Shown here piece by piece: positions 16,621 through 24,569 of a DNA stretch of 64,000 nucleotides. The notes below the pieces were generated by a model. That model made no database searches and was not told where the DNA came from. It saw nothing but the letters and a program-made list of their open reading frames with translations. The DNA is from Fuerstiella marisgermanici (GTDB lineage Bacteria > Planctomycetota > Planctomycetia > Planctomycetales > Planctomycetaceae). The translations under genes were made by a program, and so were the position numbers. The stretch is from assembly GCF_001983935.1 (NCBI RefSeq), contig NZ_CP017641.1, forward strand, positions 558,001 through 622,000, read 5' to 3'. How positions within the stretch are numbered: the stretch's first letter is position 1; each line of letters begins with the position of its first letter.

Positions 16621-17970
16621 ATGCTGAACATTTACGGCAAAGCAGCAAAGTATTGCGACGGCGTTTCGCGGCGCAACTTTATGAAGATCGGTGGCCTGTC
16701 GACGGGCGCCATCGGCGGGCTGTCATTGGCCGACATGTTGCGTGCGGAAGACGGGTCGACCAGGAAGAACTCCGAGAAGTCGATCATCAATATTTTTCTG
16801 GCCGGCGGCCCGCCTCACCAGGATATGTGGGACATCAAGACGGAAGCGCCGTCTGAAATTCGTGGCGAGTTTGGTCCCATCGATACGGCCGTGCCGGGAA
16901 TTCAGATTGGAGAGTGCTTTCCAAAACTGGCGGCGATGATGGACAAGCTGGTTGTTGTTCGATCAGTGGTCGGGTGCTCAGGCGGTCATGATGCGTTTCA
17001 ATGCTTTAGTGGTTGGGACCGTCGCAACCTGAATTCGATTGGCGGTCGGCCAAGCATCGGAAGCGTGTTGTCGAAGCTGCGAGGACCGACGTCGCCATCA
17101 ATACCTTCTACCGTTGCCTTGTGCGCGAAGACGCGCCACGTGCCGTGGTCTGAGCCTGGTGATCCGGGTTTTCTGGGAGCCGCTCATCAGGCGTTTCGTC
17201 CAAATGGCGAAGGCATGGACAACCTGACTCTGAACGGAATCACGCTGGACCGACTGCAGAATCGCGGACAACTGCTCACCAGCCTTGACGGCATGAAACG
17301 CAGCGCTGACGCCAGCGGCATGATGGACGGAATGGATGCGTTTTCTCAAGCCGCGTTCGGTGTCCTTACATCGAGTCAGTTGGCGGACGCATTGGACATT
17401 TCGAAAGAACCGGCCGAAGTCCGCGAACGCTACGGCGACGGCAAGCCGTATCAGTATCAGTACGATGGTGCTCCGACGTGCAACGACCACATCCTTTTAG
17501 CGCGTCGACTGGTCGAAGCGGGCGTGCGGTCCGTGACGCTGTCGTTTGGTCGCTGGGATAGTCATGGCAAGAATTTTGACCTTGTGCGAGACCACGGTAC
17601 GAAGCTGGACCAGGCCGTCAGCGCGTTGGTGCAGGACCTGGACGAACGCGGCATGCTGGACAACGTCACGGTTCTGGTCTGGGGCGAATTCGGTCGCACA
17701 CCGCGCATCAACGCGAATGCCGGACGAGACCACTGGCCTCAGGTTAGTTGTGCTCTAATGGCGGGCGGTGGCATGCGAACTGGCCAGGCGATCGGATCTA
17801 CAAACCGACTAGGCGAACGAGCCGTCAGCCGTCCTGTCGACATGCAGGAAATCGTCGCCACGGCCTATCACAACCTGGGTCTGGATCCGATGAACACAAC
17901 CATCGCAGACCCGAGCGGTCGGCCGCAGTTTCTGGTCGACATTCGTGAGCCAATGGCGGAACTGGTGTGA
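16621..17970 (+). CDS. Tat-exported DUF1501 protein
   Basis: About 449 residues from the ATG at 16621, with AAGG 8 bases upstream; a GTG 9 bases earlier is in frame but less likely. The N-terminus has a twin-arginine signal, SRRNFMKIGGLSTGAIGGLS, so the protein is probably exported folded. The body has the DUF1501 pattern: IINIFLAGGPPHQDMWDIK, GQxxFPKLAAMMDKLVVVRS-like, SGGHDAFQ, and a C-terminal LVWGEFGRTPRIN...GRDHWP resembling sulfatase/alkaline phosphatase-fold metal sites. DUF1501 genes in planctomycetes usually pair with a PSCyt/DUF1553 gene; here it stands alone. Confidence 0.85.
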   Translation: MLNIYGKAAKYCDGVSRRNFMKIGGLSTGAIGGLSLADMLRAEDGSTRKNSEKSIINIFLAGGPPHQDMWDIKTEAPSEIRGEFGPIDTAVPGIQIGECFPKLAAMMDKLVVVRSVVGCSGGHDAFQCFSGWDRRNLNSIGGRPSIGSVLSKLRGPTSPSIPSTVALCAKTRHVPWSEPGDPGFLGAAHQAFRPNGEGMDNLTLNGITLDRLQNRGQLLTSLDGMKRSADASGMMDGMDAFSQAAFGVLTSSQLADALDISKEPAEVRERYGDGKPYQYQYDGAPTCNDHILLARRLVEAGVRSVTLSFGRWDSHGKNFDLVRDHGTKLDQAVSALVQDLDERGMLDNVTVLVWGEFGRTPRINANAGRDHWPQVSCALMAGGGMRTGQAIGSTNRLGERAVSRPVDMQEIVATAYHNLGLDPMNTTIADPSGRPQFLVDIREPMAELV

Positions 17971-17987
17971 TCGGACTCGACCTTCGA

Positions 17988-18091
17988 CTACAGCGTTTCA
18001 CGCTGACTTGTGGCCGCGGAAATCGGTTTTGGTCCTACGTGGGACGGTTCCCACGAGCCAGGACCGTCCACAACAAAACGTAGGTTGCTCT
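17988..18091 (+). repeat. Dispersed structured repeat, copy A
   Basis: 104 bases, from just after the DUF1501 gene to the fabZ stop codon. It contains a small stem AGCGT-TTC-ACGCT and a larger one CGTGGGA...TCCCACG. Copy B (32871-32974, opposite strand) differs at 12 positions by my hand alignment, and copy C (57397-57485) is more diverged. The stems are kept or changed in a compensating way. Confidence 0.8.
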
Positions 18092-18515
18092 AGACGCTGG
18101 TCGACGCACAGACAAATTCCAGCCGCGCCGTGACTTTGCCGTCGACCGTAACTTTGCCCTTCATGTAGAAGGCGTTCGACAGTCGTTCCGTCAGTTCAGC
18201 TTCGACTGTGATCGTGTCGCCGGGGCGAATCAGCTTGCGGAATTGAGTGTTATTCTGACGCGTGACGACTGGAACTTTGTCGTCACCGACGTCGCTGATT
18301 TTCGAAATCAGAACGGCCCCTGCCTGAAAGCAGGCTTCACATTGCAGCACGCCCGGAAATACGGGAAACGACGGGTAGTGCCCCTGAAAAACGGGCAGAT
18401 CCGCTGGCAAATGCTTAGTGGCGACGATCCGTGAGTCACTGATTTCCGTCACCTCATCCAGCCACAAGAAAGGTGGCCGGTGAGGGATGCACTGCATGAT
18501 TTCCTGAGTGTTCAT
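18090..18515 (-). CDS. 3-hydroxyacyl-ACP dehydratase, FabZ-type hotdog protein
   Basis: 141 residues, normal for FabZ. The start MNTQEIMQCIPHRPPFLWLDEV matches the FabZ N-terminus, and the active-site segment GHYPSFPVFPGVLQCEACFQ holds the catalytic His and Glu in the usual spacing (normally HFPxxPxxPGVLxxEAxAQ). It dehydrates 3-hydroxyacyl-ACP in fatty acid synthesis. Several divergences from consensus (CEACFQAG, QNNTQFRK) suggest a paralogue, perhaps for a specialised acyl chain. It starts one base after the stop of the NtrC-like regulator, so the two are surely co-transcribed. Confidence 0.8.
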   Translation of the reverse strand: MNTQEIMQCIPHRPPFLWLDEVTEISDSRIVATKHLPADLPVFQGHYPSFPVFPGVLQCEACFQAGAVLISKISDVGDDKVPVVTRQNNTQFRKLIRPGDTITVEAELTERLSNAFYMKGKVTVDGKVTARLEFVCASTSV

Positions 18516-18516
18516 C

Positions 18517-19857
18517 CTACAGTTCGATCTTCAGCTCTTCGATCTTCCGGTACAGGCTCGACAGCCCCAGCTTCAGCCGCTTGGCCGCTTCCTTTTTGTC
18601 TGGGCACTGCTTCAGTACGCGAGTGATGTGGAGCCGCTCATAATGTCGCAGAGCCGAACGCAGGTCGTCGGTGTCGGGCAACGCCGTACCGATACCCAGC
18701 AGATCCGGTGGAAGATCTGAAGGTTGAATTTCGTCCCCTTCGCACATCATGACCGCTCGTTCGATCGCGTTGTCCAGCTGGCGGACGTTGCCCTTCCAGT
18801 GAGCGGCCATCAACGTGCGAATCGTTTCGCTGGTCGCGCCCGTCACGCGTTTGCCCATCGCTTCGGAATGCCGCGTCATAAAGTATTCGACAAGTTCCGG
18901 GATGTCGTCCAAGCGTTCTCGCAATGGCGGAATGCGAATTTTGACGCCGTCCAGTCGATAGAACAAATCTTCCTGAAAGTTCGTATCCGCCACTTCACGC
19001 ATGAGGTCTCGCGATGTGGCCGCGATGATGCGAGCCGTAACCTTTACGGTTTCTGAAGCACCGGCCGGCATGATTTCCTGGTACTCGATCGCCCGAAGAA
19101 GTTCCGACTGTGTACCGGGCGGTAACTGAGCGATCTCGTCGAGAAACACGGTGCCTTCGCCCGCCGTACGAAACAGTCCTGGCTGTCCATCGTCGACGCC
19201 GAAGAGCTGCGATTCCAAAAGTTCAACCGGCCGTGTGCCGCAGTTGACGGCAAGGAATTTTTCGTCCTTGTTCGGGCCCGCCATATGGATTTCGCGAGCG
19301 AACAATTCTTTGCCGGTCCCGGTTTCACCCACCAGCAACACGTTAGAATTTGTTGCGGCGACTTTGCGAATCGTGTTCAGCGTGTCCTGCAATACTCGGC
19401 TGCTGCCGATGATCTGATCGAACCCCGCACGACGGTCCAGGTCTTTTCTCAGCCGCTGGTTTTCGACGTACAGATCCTGAAACTTAAACAGTCGCTTCAG
19501 GCGGTTAACCAGCTCGTCAAAAATAACGGGTTTCACAAGGTAGTCGAACGCTCCGGCGGTGAAGGCTTCGACCGCGTTTTCGACCGTTGCGTAGGCAGAG
19601 ATAATCAGTACAAACATGGCCGGGTTCAGGCGATGCAGTCGACGGAGCAGTTGCACGCCGTCGCCGTCCGGCAACTGGACGTCACAAATTCCGACATCGA
19701 AGTCGCGTTCACGGACCAGGTTCAGTGCGTCGGTCACGTTGGCCGCGGTCGCCACTTCGAACCCTTCTCCTGCGAGAAACTCAGAAAGCGTCTCGCGGAT
19801 GATATCTTCATCCTCAACGATCAGGATCGACTTGTTAAAGAACGATGGGTCGGGCAC
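18517..19857 (-). CDS. NtrC-like response regulator lacking the GAFTGA loop
   Basis: 446 residues from a GTG at 19855-19857, which has AAAGG 8 bases upstream; a TTG 18 bases earlier is the alternative. An N-terminal receiver has the acidic pocket (VEDED), the phospho-acceptor Asp in GICDVQLPDGDG and the Lys in YLVKPV. The central AAA+ domain has Walker A VGETGTGKE and Walker B TVFLDEIAQLP. Between them, where sigma-54 activators carry GAFTGA, this protein reads FGVDDGQPGLFRTAGEG. The C-terminus is a Fis-type helix-turn-helix (KKEAAKRLKLGLSSLYRKI). Without GAFTGA it probably does not remodel sigma-54 in the usual way. Two dyads lie in its upstream region. Confidence 0.85.
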   Translation of the reverse strand: MPDPSFFNKSILIVEDEDIIRETLSEFLAGEGFEVATAANVTDALNLVRERDFDVGICDVQLPDGDGVQLLRRLHRLNPAMFVLIISAYATVENAVEAFTAGAFDYLVKPVIFDELVNRLKRLFKFQDLYVENQRLRKDLDRRAGFDQIIGSSRVLQDTLNTIRKVAATNSNVLLVGETGTGKELFAREIHMAGPNKDEKFLAVNCGTRPVELLESQLFGVDDGQPGLFRTAGEGTVFLDEIAQLPPGTQSELLRAIEYQEIMPAGASETVKVTARIIAATSRDLMREVADTNFQEDLFYRLDGVKIRIPPLRERLDDIPELVEYFMTRHSEAMGKRVTGATSETIRTLMAAHWKGNVRQLDNAIERAVMMCEGDEIQPSDLPPDLLGIGTALPDTDDLRSALRHYERLHITRVLKQCPDKKEAAKRLKLGLSSLYRKIEELKIEL

Positions 19858-20189
19858 TCTATCAACCTTTTGCAACGGTATATTGAGATCCGCGAAACTG
19901 CGGATCGGGGACCGGTACTGGAGTTCGGGAACTGTCCCGAGGTGAAAACGATTTTCTCGCTGTCGAGATAATTGCAGCCTGGGTTCTGGTATTCAATCCG
20001 TGAGTGACGGAAACCCGGGAGAAGTCGAAACTTGCGTTGCGGTTTGCCGAAGAAAGCGGAAATTGCCCCGATACCGTTCGTTGAGAATGTTGCGAGACGG
20101 AGTGTCTTGGCCACAAACTTGCATAGAATACCCCTACACATTTCCCTACCCGCCAGACACGACCTAACGCACTTGCTGATCCAGCCATC
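19858..20189. promoter_or_regulatory. Divergent control region with two dyads
   Basis: Between the NtrC-like gene (minus) and the SCO1 gene (plus). GATCCGC-GAAACT-GCGGATC at 19887-19906 and TCGGGA-ACTG-TCCCGA at 19925-19940 are perfect inverted repeats close to the regulator's start; either could be an operator or a leader hairpin. On the plus strand, TAGAAT near 20125 may be a -10 box for the SCO1 gene. No gene seen. Confidence 0.4.
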
Positions 20190-21701
20190 ATGAAACCAAA
20201 CACCCCCAGCCCCGCCCCCCCGCCAGCTCGCAACGGACTTTCAAACGCCACGTTGCTAATCGGAGCAGTTCTCTGGACTGCCGTGTTTGCCAGCGGCATC
20301 TTTGTCTGGAAATCTCGCAGCGAAGCCATTGAAGCCGCCCAGGCCAGCGAGGCTCAGGCCGACGAACCCGGCGCGGACGAAATTGTTAAGCCGGGGGAGC
20401 AGAAGGCGTCGGTTAAACTTAGCTTTCCTGCCAAAAGGCTGCCGGACTTCGAATTCGACAAAGCCACAGGCGGCACGCTAAGTCTCGACGATCTGAAGGG
20501 CAAACGCTGGGTAGCGAGCTTCGTGTTTAGTCGCTGCACCACAAGCTGCCCGGTGATCACCGCGGCCGTCATGCGGCTACATGACCGAGTCGAAAAGTCG
20601 GCTCCCGACGTGATGTTTGTCAGCTTTACCGTCGATCCGAAGTATGACACTGCGGATGTATTCCGTGAATATTCAGAAACCTTTACCAAAGGCAACCGAG
20701 ACCGCTGGAAGTTCCTGACCGGCAGCCAACAACAAATCTACGAACTCATCGTGAAAGGCTTTGGTCTGTACGTGAAGGAAAACCTCGGCGAGTCGCGGCT
20801 TCCGGGACTTGAGGTCGCTCATTCCAATCGCGTGGTCCTGGTCAACGAAGACGGCATCCCCGTCGGCACCTTTCTTGGCACCAACGAAGGCGACATGGCC
20901 AAGCTGCGTCGCATTCTGTCAGGTCGGGAAGAATTTCCGCAGCCCGGTCCGGCCTCCAGTCCCGGCCTGACTTTCTCGAGAACTGACGGCGGTCCAATGG
21001 ACATTCAGTTTCAGGTGCAACCGGTCAAGTCGAACGACGAAAGCGAAGCAGACGACTCGCCATCGCCTGCTGATGAATCAGCTGATACACCGTCAGGTGA
21101 AGCCACGACCGAAGAATCAACAAGCGACGAAGAACAAAGTGGTGCTGCCCCACCAGCAGGTTCCAGCAATGGTGATGACGATGCTTCCGAAGACAAGTCC
21201 ACGTCGGCTGTTGATCACAATGCAATCATCGATCAGAAGCTGCCAGCCTGGGCCAGGCCGCTGCCGACTGTGAACGCGAGCCTCAACACACTGGCGGGCA
21301 TCCTGTTGTTGTGCGGTCTCGCGGCGATTAAGTCTGGTCACAAGACAATTCATCGCAACCTGATGATCACTGCGTTCTTGACGTCGGCCGCGTTTTTGGC
21401 ATCCTATTTGACCTACCACTATGCGTTGGGCGAATACACGGGAGAACACGGCAAACGGTTTACCGGTGCAGGTGTGTGGGCGATCGTGTATCAGCTTGTA
21501 TTGTGGCCACACATTATTTTGGCGGTGTTCGTTCCGTTTCTGGCGATCGCCGTCTTCCGCCACGCCTTCGCAGAACGCTGGGACGCTCACAAACGACTGG
21601 CCCGCATCACGTTTCCCATTTGGATGTACGTGTCTGTTACGGGCGTCGTGATCTACGGAATGCTGTACCACTGGCCATGGCCGGCACCGGCGGACGTGTA
21701 G
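20190..21701 (+). CDS. SCO1/SenC copper chaperone fused to DUF420 membrane domain
   Basis: 503 residues. A membrane anchor near residues 22-38 is followed by a thioredoxin-like SCO domain (about 75-260) with the copper ligands CTTSCP and a His in AHSNRVVLV. Next is an acidic, low-complexity linker rich in Glu, Asp and Ser (about 275-345). The last 150 residues are a four-helix membrane domain (LAGILLLCGLAAIKSGHKTI, TYHYALGEY, WPHIILAVFVP, WMYVSVTGVVIYGML) with conserved-looking His residues, as in DUF420/CtaM-like proteins of cytochrome oxidase biogenesis. Both halves point to assembly of the copper centre of a heme-copper oxidase. No oxidase genes are in the window. Confidence 0.85.
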   Translation: MKPNTPSPAPPPARNGLSNATLLIGAVLWTAVFASGIFVWKSRSEAIEAAQASEAQADEPGADEIVKPGEQKASVKLSFPAKRLPDFEFDKATGGTLSLDDLKGKRWVASFVFSRCTTSCPVITAAVMRLHDRVEKSAPDVMFVSFTVDPKYDTADVFREYSETFTKGNRDRWKFLTGSQQQIYELIVKGFGLYVKENLGESRLPGLEVAHSNRVVLVNEDGIPVGTFLGTNEGDMAKLRRILSGREEFPQPGPASSPGLTFSRTDGGPMDIQFQVQPVKSNDESEADDSPSPADESADTPSGEATTEESTSDEEQSGAAPPAGSSNGDDDASEDKSTSAVDHNAIIDQKLPAWARPLPTVNASLNTLAGILLLCGLAAIKSGHKTIHRNLMITAFLTSAAFLASYLTYHYALGEYTGEHGKRFTGAGVWAIVYQLVLWPHIILAVFVPFLAIAVFRHAFAERWDAHKRLARITFPIWMYVSVTGVVIYGMLYHWPWPAPADV

Positions 21702-22234
21702 CCGCAACACCCTTCGGCAAGTGATTTTTTAATCCGCATTGAATTCACTCTAACAAGCTGCAAGGCACGGAGATCCGGACGACGCGAGTCTGTTGGTCGA
21801 CGACGCCATCAGCGCGGCACATCACGCGGGGAACGTGAATTAAATAAGTGACGGTGTCTTCCCTCACGAAAACGACCTCCGCACGATCAGATTTCCGGGG
21901 GGGCGTCATCATAAGAAAGCCGAATTGCTTCCCATCGTTTAACCCGCAGCCGGAGGCGTGGCCGGGGACGGCTGTGCCGCAGCGGAAGCTGAAGATTTAT
22001 GGACCCCGATCAGAGGACGCCTGCGCCTGCGGCTGCGGGTTAAACGATGTCTTGGACGCGCCATGCGAGATCCGTCAGTAATTTAATCGACGTCCCGAGC
22101 GTGATGGCCACGTAGCCGTCATCGCTCCGCATGACGAGCCGCGCAAGGCTTGCATTCGCCCAACAGAAGGCGCCGTCCGAACGGTTGAGCCGCGATCGAT
22201 GTTTTCCCACCACCCACAATATTGCGGCGGCGTC
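21702..22234. other. Intergenic region holding a palindromic repeat
   Basis: No convincing gene; open frames here are short and in other frames than their neighbours. The main content is the GTTTAACCCG-family element at 21934-22048. Confidence 0.4.
21934..22048. repeat. Long palindrome, GTTTAACCCG family, copy 2
   Basis: 25-base inverted arms with one mismatch (21934-21958 and 22024-22048) and a 65-base spacer that is itself GC-rich and partly self-complementary. The outer bases match the element at 15455-15521. It lies between convergent gene ends. Confidence 0.75.
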
Positions 22235-24319
22235 TCACTTGGGTTCGATACCGGCTGCTGGAGGCATTTTCTCTTCGTATTCGGCGGGCTTTGGCTCTTG
22301 TTCGCGTGCGGGAGTGCGATCTCTCGAAGGTCGCTGAAAAGGTCGCTGAAGCCGAGCATCGCCCAGGCGGTCGTCGTCCGGCTCCGACCGCATCGGTGTA
22401 TCTTTCGGCAATTCGTCCGGGGGATAGAAGTCATTTGGGTTGTACGGAGTTGGATCCACCGGTGCCTTCACCGCGTCCATCGGCAGGAAGCGGTCTTCCG
22501 GTAGCGACATCATGCGGTCTAACTGTTGAGTCACAATCTGATCCTTCTTCTGCTTGCGTTCGGTGACTTGTCGAGACGCTTCTTCCAGGCGTTTGCGAAG
22601 TTCCGTCAGCAGAGCCTCCCGCGCCTTTTGTTCGGCATCGAACTTCTGTTGCAGCAGTTCCTTGAGCGGAGTCCGCATGTTTTCCCGAGTCCGACGGTCT
22701 CCAGCAGCCAGCAGATCGGTGACGAGTTTTGCGATTGCCTGATCGACCGGCGCGACGGCCGGGCTGGGCGAGGCACCAGCACGAGGTGGAAGATTGTCCG
22801 GAGCAAAAAGTGGATCTGGTAGCGGCGATGGCGCACGGTTACGCGGGGACCGATTCTCCAACGAATCGCGTGGGGCGTTGAAGAGGAAGGGGACACCCGA
22901 ATTCTTATTGGGGGGCGTCTCTGGGAAGTCACGTGAGTCAGAATCTGGCGGCATCCATCTTCCGCGTGCGCCGAAATCATCTGTTCGCTGCTCTCTTAGA
23001 TGAACCTCGATTTCGCCCAGATTCACCAAGTTGTCCGCATCGTCACCACCCGCTTGCTCCGACACTTTGGCGATGTCTGACGCGAGAGCTTCGTAAGTGC
23101 TGATGGCCTTTCCCTCGTCATTAATGTCTCGCTGTTTCAACATCAACAGCGAGACGTTGTATGCCCCTGCTGTCAGCACACACTCAAACGCGCCGTTGCG
23201 ACCAACATTCTCAGACACATTCCGGCTGGGTAGCATTTCTCGTTTCCCGCCCGGACGTCCCCAGACGACCGTTTTTCTCACGGCCTGTTCCAACGTCTGC
23301 CCTGCATAGAGCTTCTCCCACTCCCGATCCACGAGCGAGTTGAACGACACCATCAACTCAGCCTGTCCAGCCTCGACGCCGTTGGCCGTTCTGTTGACAG
23401 TCACGCGACGTTCGAAGATTTCGTCCGTCAGCTTGATGCGGCCTTTCACGGTGATGACGGAGAAATCAAATACGTTTTCTGACGGAGCATCCTGCGGGAA
23501 TGGATTCGGCCCGGCCTTATTTGGCACTGCACTCTGCCACCACTGCACGTTACCAGCCACTTTGGGATCAGTATCGTTTTCGCCCTCTTTCTCCGGCGCC
23601 GCCAGCTTCAGCCGGAGTCGCCCGGGCGGCAGCTTCGTGAATGTGTACTCACCGTTTTCTCCAATGTCGACGGTCTGAGTAATCGAGACGAGCGGCGGCC
23701 CATGTACTCGCTCATTGGCGTCCAGATTCAGCATAGCCGGACTGAATGGGAACGATTCCCAGCGAGCCGACACGCGGCGCTCAGCGGGCGGCTTTTTGTT
23801 GAGTGTAATTCTCCCCGACGCCTGGCTCCACGGTTGAAGCTTGATGACTTTTTTACCGTTCGATTCTTGGAACCCTTTGGCCGTCGGCGCATGAATGGCG
23901 TATCCCGATTCATGAACGATCACAAACTTCGTGGGACTGGTTACAGGCGTTTCGAACGTGCCGTCGTCGTTAACTGGAATGCTCCGCCGCTCTTGTTGTT
24001 GAGAAGGTAAGAAATGATCTGCCTGCGAAATCTTGATTTCTGATGATGCATCGCCAGCAATGTGAATATTCACCATGTCGCCCCGGTACACTTCCACTTG
24101 AGCTAGTCCGGCCGGTTCGCCAGAGGGGGTGTGAACGACGAAGTTAGTTGGCGCTAATGGCTCTGAGTCGAACGGAATATTACCAGCAAACGGCATAGCA
24201 GGCTCCAATGAGTTTGCAGGCCGACGGTTCGGCCTGTCAAAGTCATCGCGTTGCCCTACCGCAACCGTGGTCAGCCCGGAGCACAGCACGGTCAGCAATG
24301 TTAGAGTCGTCACTCGCAT
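22235..24319 (-). CDS. Large secreted protein with carboxypeptidase-regulatory-like segments, unknown function
   Basis: 694 residues with a signal peptide (MRVTTLTLLTVLCSGLTTVAVG). The middle contains beta-sandwich segments of the regulatory-domain type (VDIGENGEYTFTKLPPGRLRLKL, VTVNRTANGVEAGQAELMV). It then has a long linker rich in Pro, Asp, Asn and Arg, a coiled coil near 565-635 (LKELLQQKFDAEQKAREALL and on), and a charged Pro-rich tail. No catalytic motif seen. It is probably periplasmic or surface exposed. I do not recognise a specific family. Confidence 0.65.
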   Translation of the reverse strand: MRVTTLTLLTVLCSGLTTVAVGQRDDFDRPNRRPANSLEPAMPFAGNIPFDSEPLAPTNFVVHTPSGEPAGLAQVEVYRGDMVNIHIAGDASSEIKISQADHFLPSQQQERRSIPVNDDGTFETPVTSPTKFVIVHESGYAIHAPTAKGFQESNGKKVIKLQPWSQASGRITLNKKPPAERRVSARWESFPFSPAMLNLDANERVHGPPLVSITQTVDIGENGEYTFTKLPPGRLRLKLAAPEKEGENDTDPKVAGNVQWWQSAVPNKAGPNPFPQDAPSENVFDFSVITVKGRIKLTDEIFERRVTVNRTANGVEAGQAELMVSFNSLVDREWEKLYAGQTLEQAVRKTVVWGRPGGKREMLPSRNVSENVGRNGAFECVLTAGAYNVSLLMLKQRDINDEGKAISTYEALASDIAKVSEQAGGDDADNLVNLGEIEVHLREQRTDDFGARGRWMPPDSDSRDFPETPPNKNSGVPFLFNAPRDSLENRSPRNRAPSPLPDPLFAPDNLPPRAGASPSPAVAPVDQAIAKLVTDLLAAGDRRTRENMRTPLKELLQQKFDAEQKAREALLTELRKRLEEASRQVTERKQKKDQIVTQQLDRMMSLPEDRFLPMDAVKAPVDPTPYNPNDFYPPDELPKDTPMRSEPDDDRLGDARLQRPFQRPSRDRTPAREQEPKPAEYEEKMPPAAGIEPK

Positions 24320-24413
24320 GAAAGGTCTTTCGTTTCTTGAGTCTTCGTTCCACTTCAGCCGTCTGAAGCGGTTCGTGTTTTTTAGCGGTTATGTCAAAGC
24401 CTGAGTTTAGGAT

Positions 24414-24474
24414 TAGCCGACGGGCGCTAGCACCGGTTGTCAAGCGAACAACCGGGGCTAGCGCCCGTCGGCTA
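24414..24474. repeat. Long palindrome, TAGCCGACGGGCGCTAGC type
   Basis: 27-base arms (24414-24440 and 24448-24474) with one mismatch and a 7-base loop. It lies upstream of the large secreted protein and downstream of the kinase gene, so it could also end the kinase transcript. Single copy in this window. Confidence 0.75.
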
Positions 24475-24569
24475 TTATTTCGAGCCGAAGTCGCCAACCA
24501 TGGGCTTACGGCGGAGGCCGATCATGGCCGTCTTTGCTGGCGTTAAACAACGGATACGGCTGTGTGCTC

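Noticed and set aside
18090-18515. FabA-type isomerase
   Set aside because: Length and the GHYPSFPVFPGVLQCE segment fit FabZ better; FabA is longer and has Asp in place of Glu.
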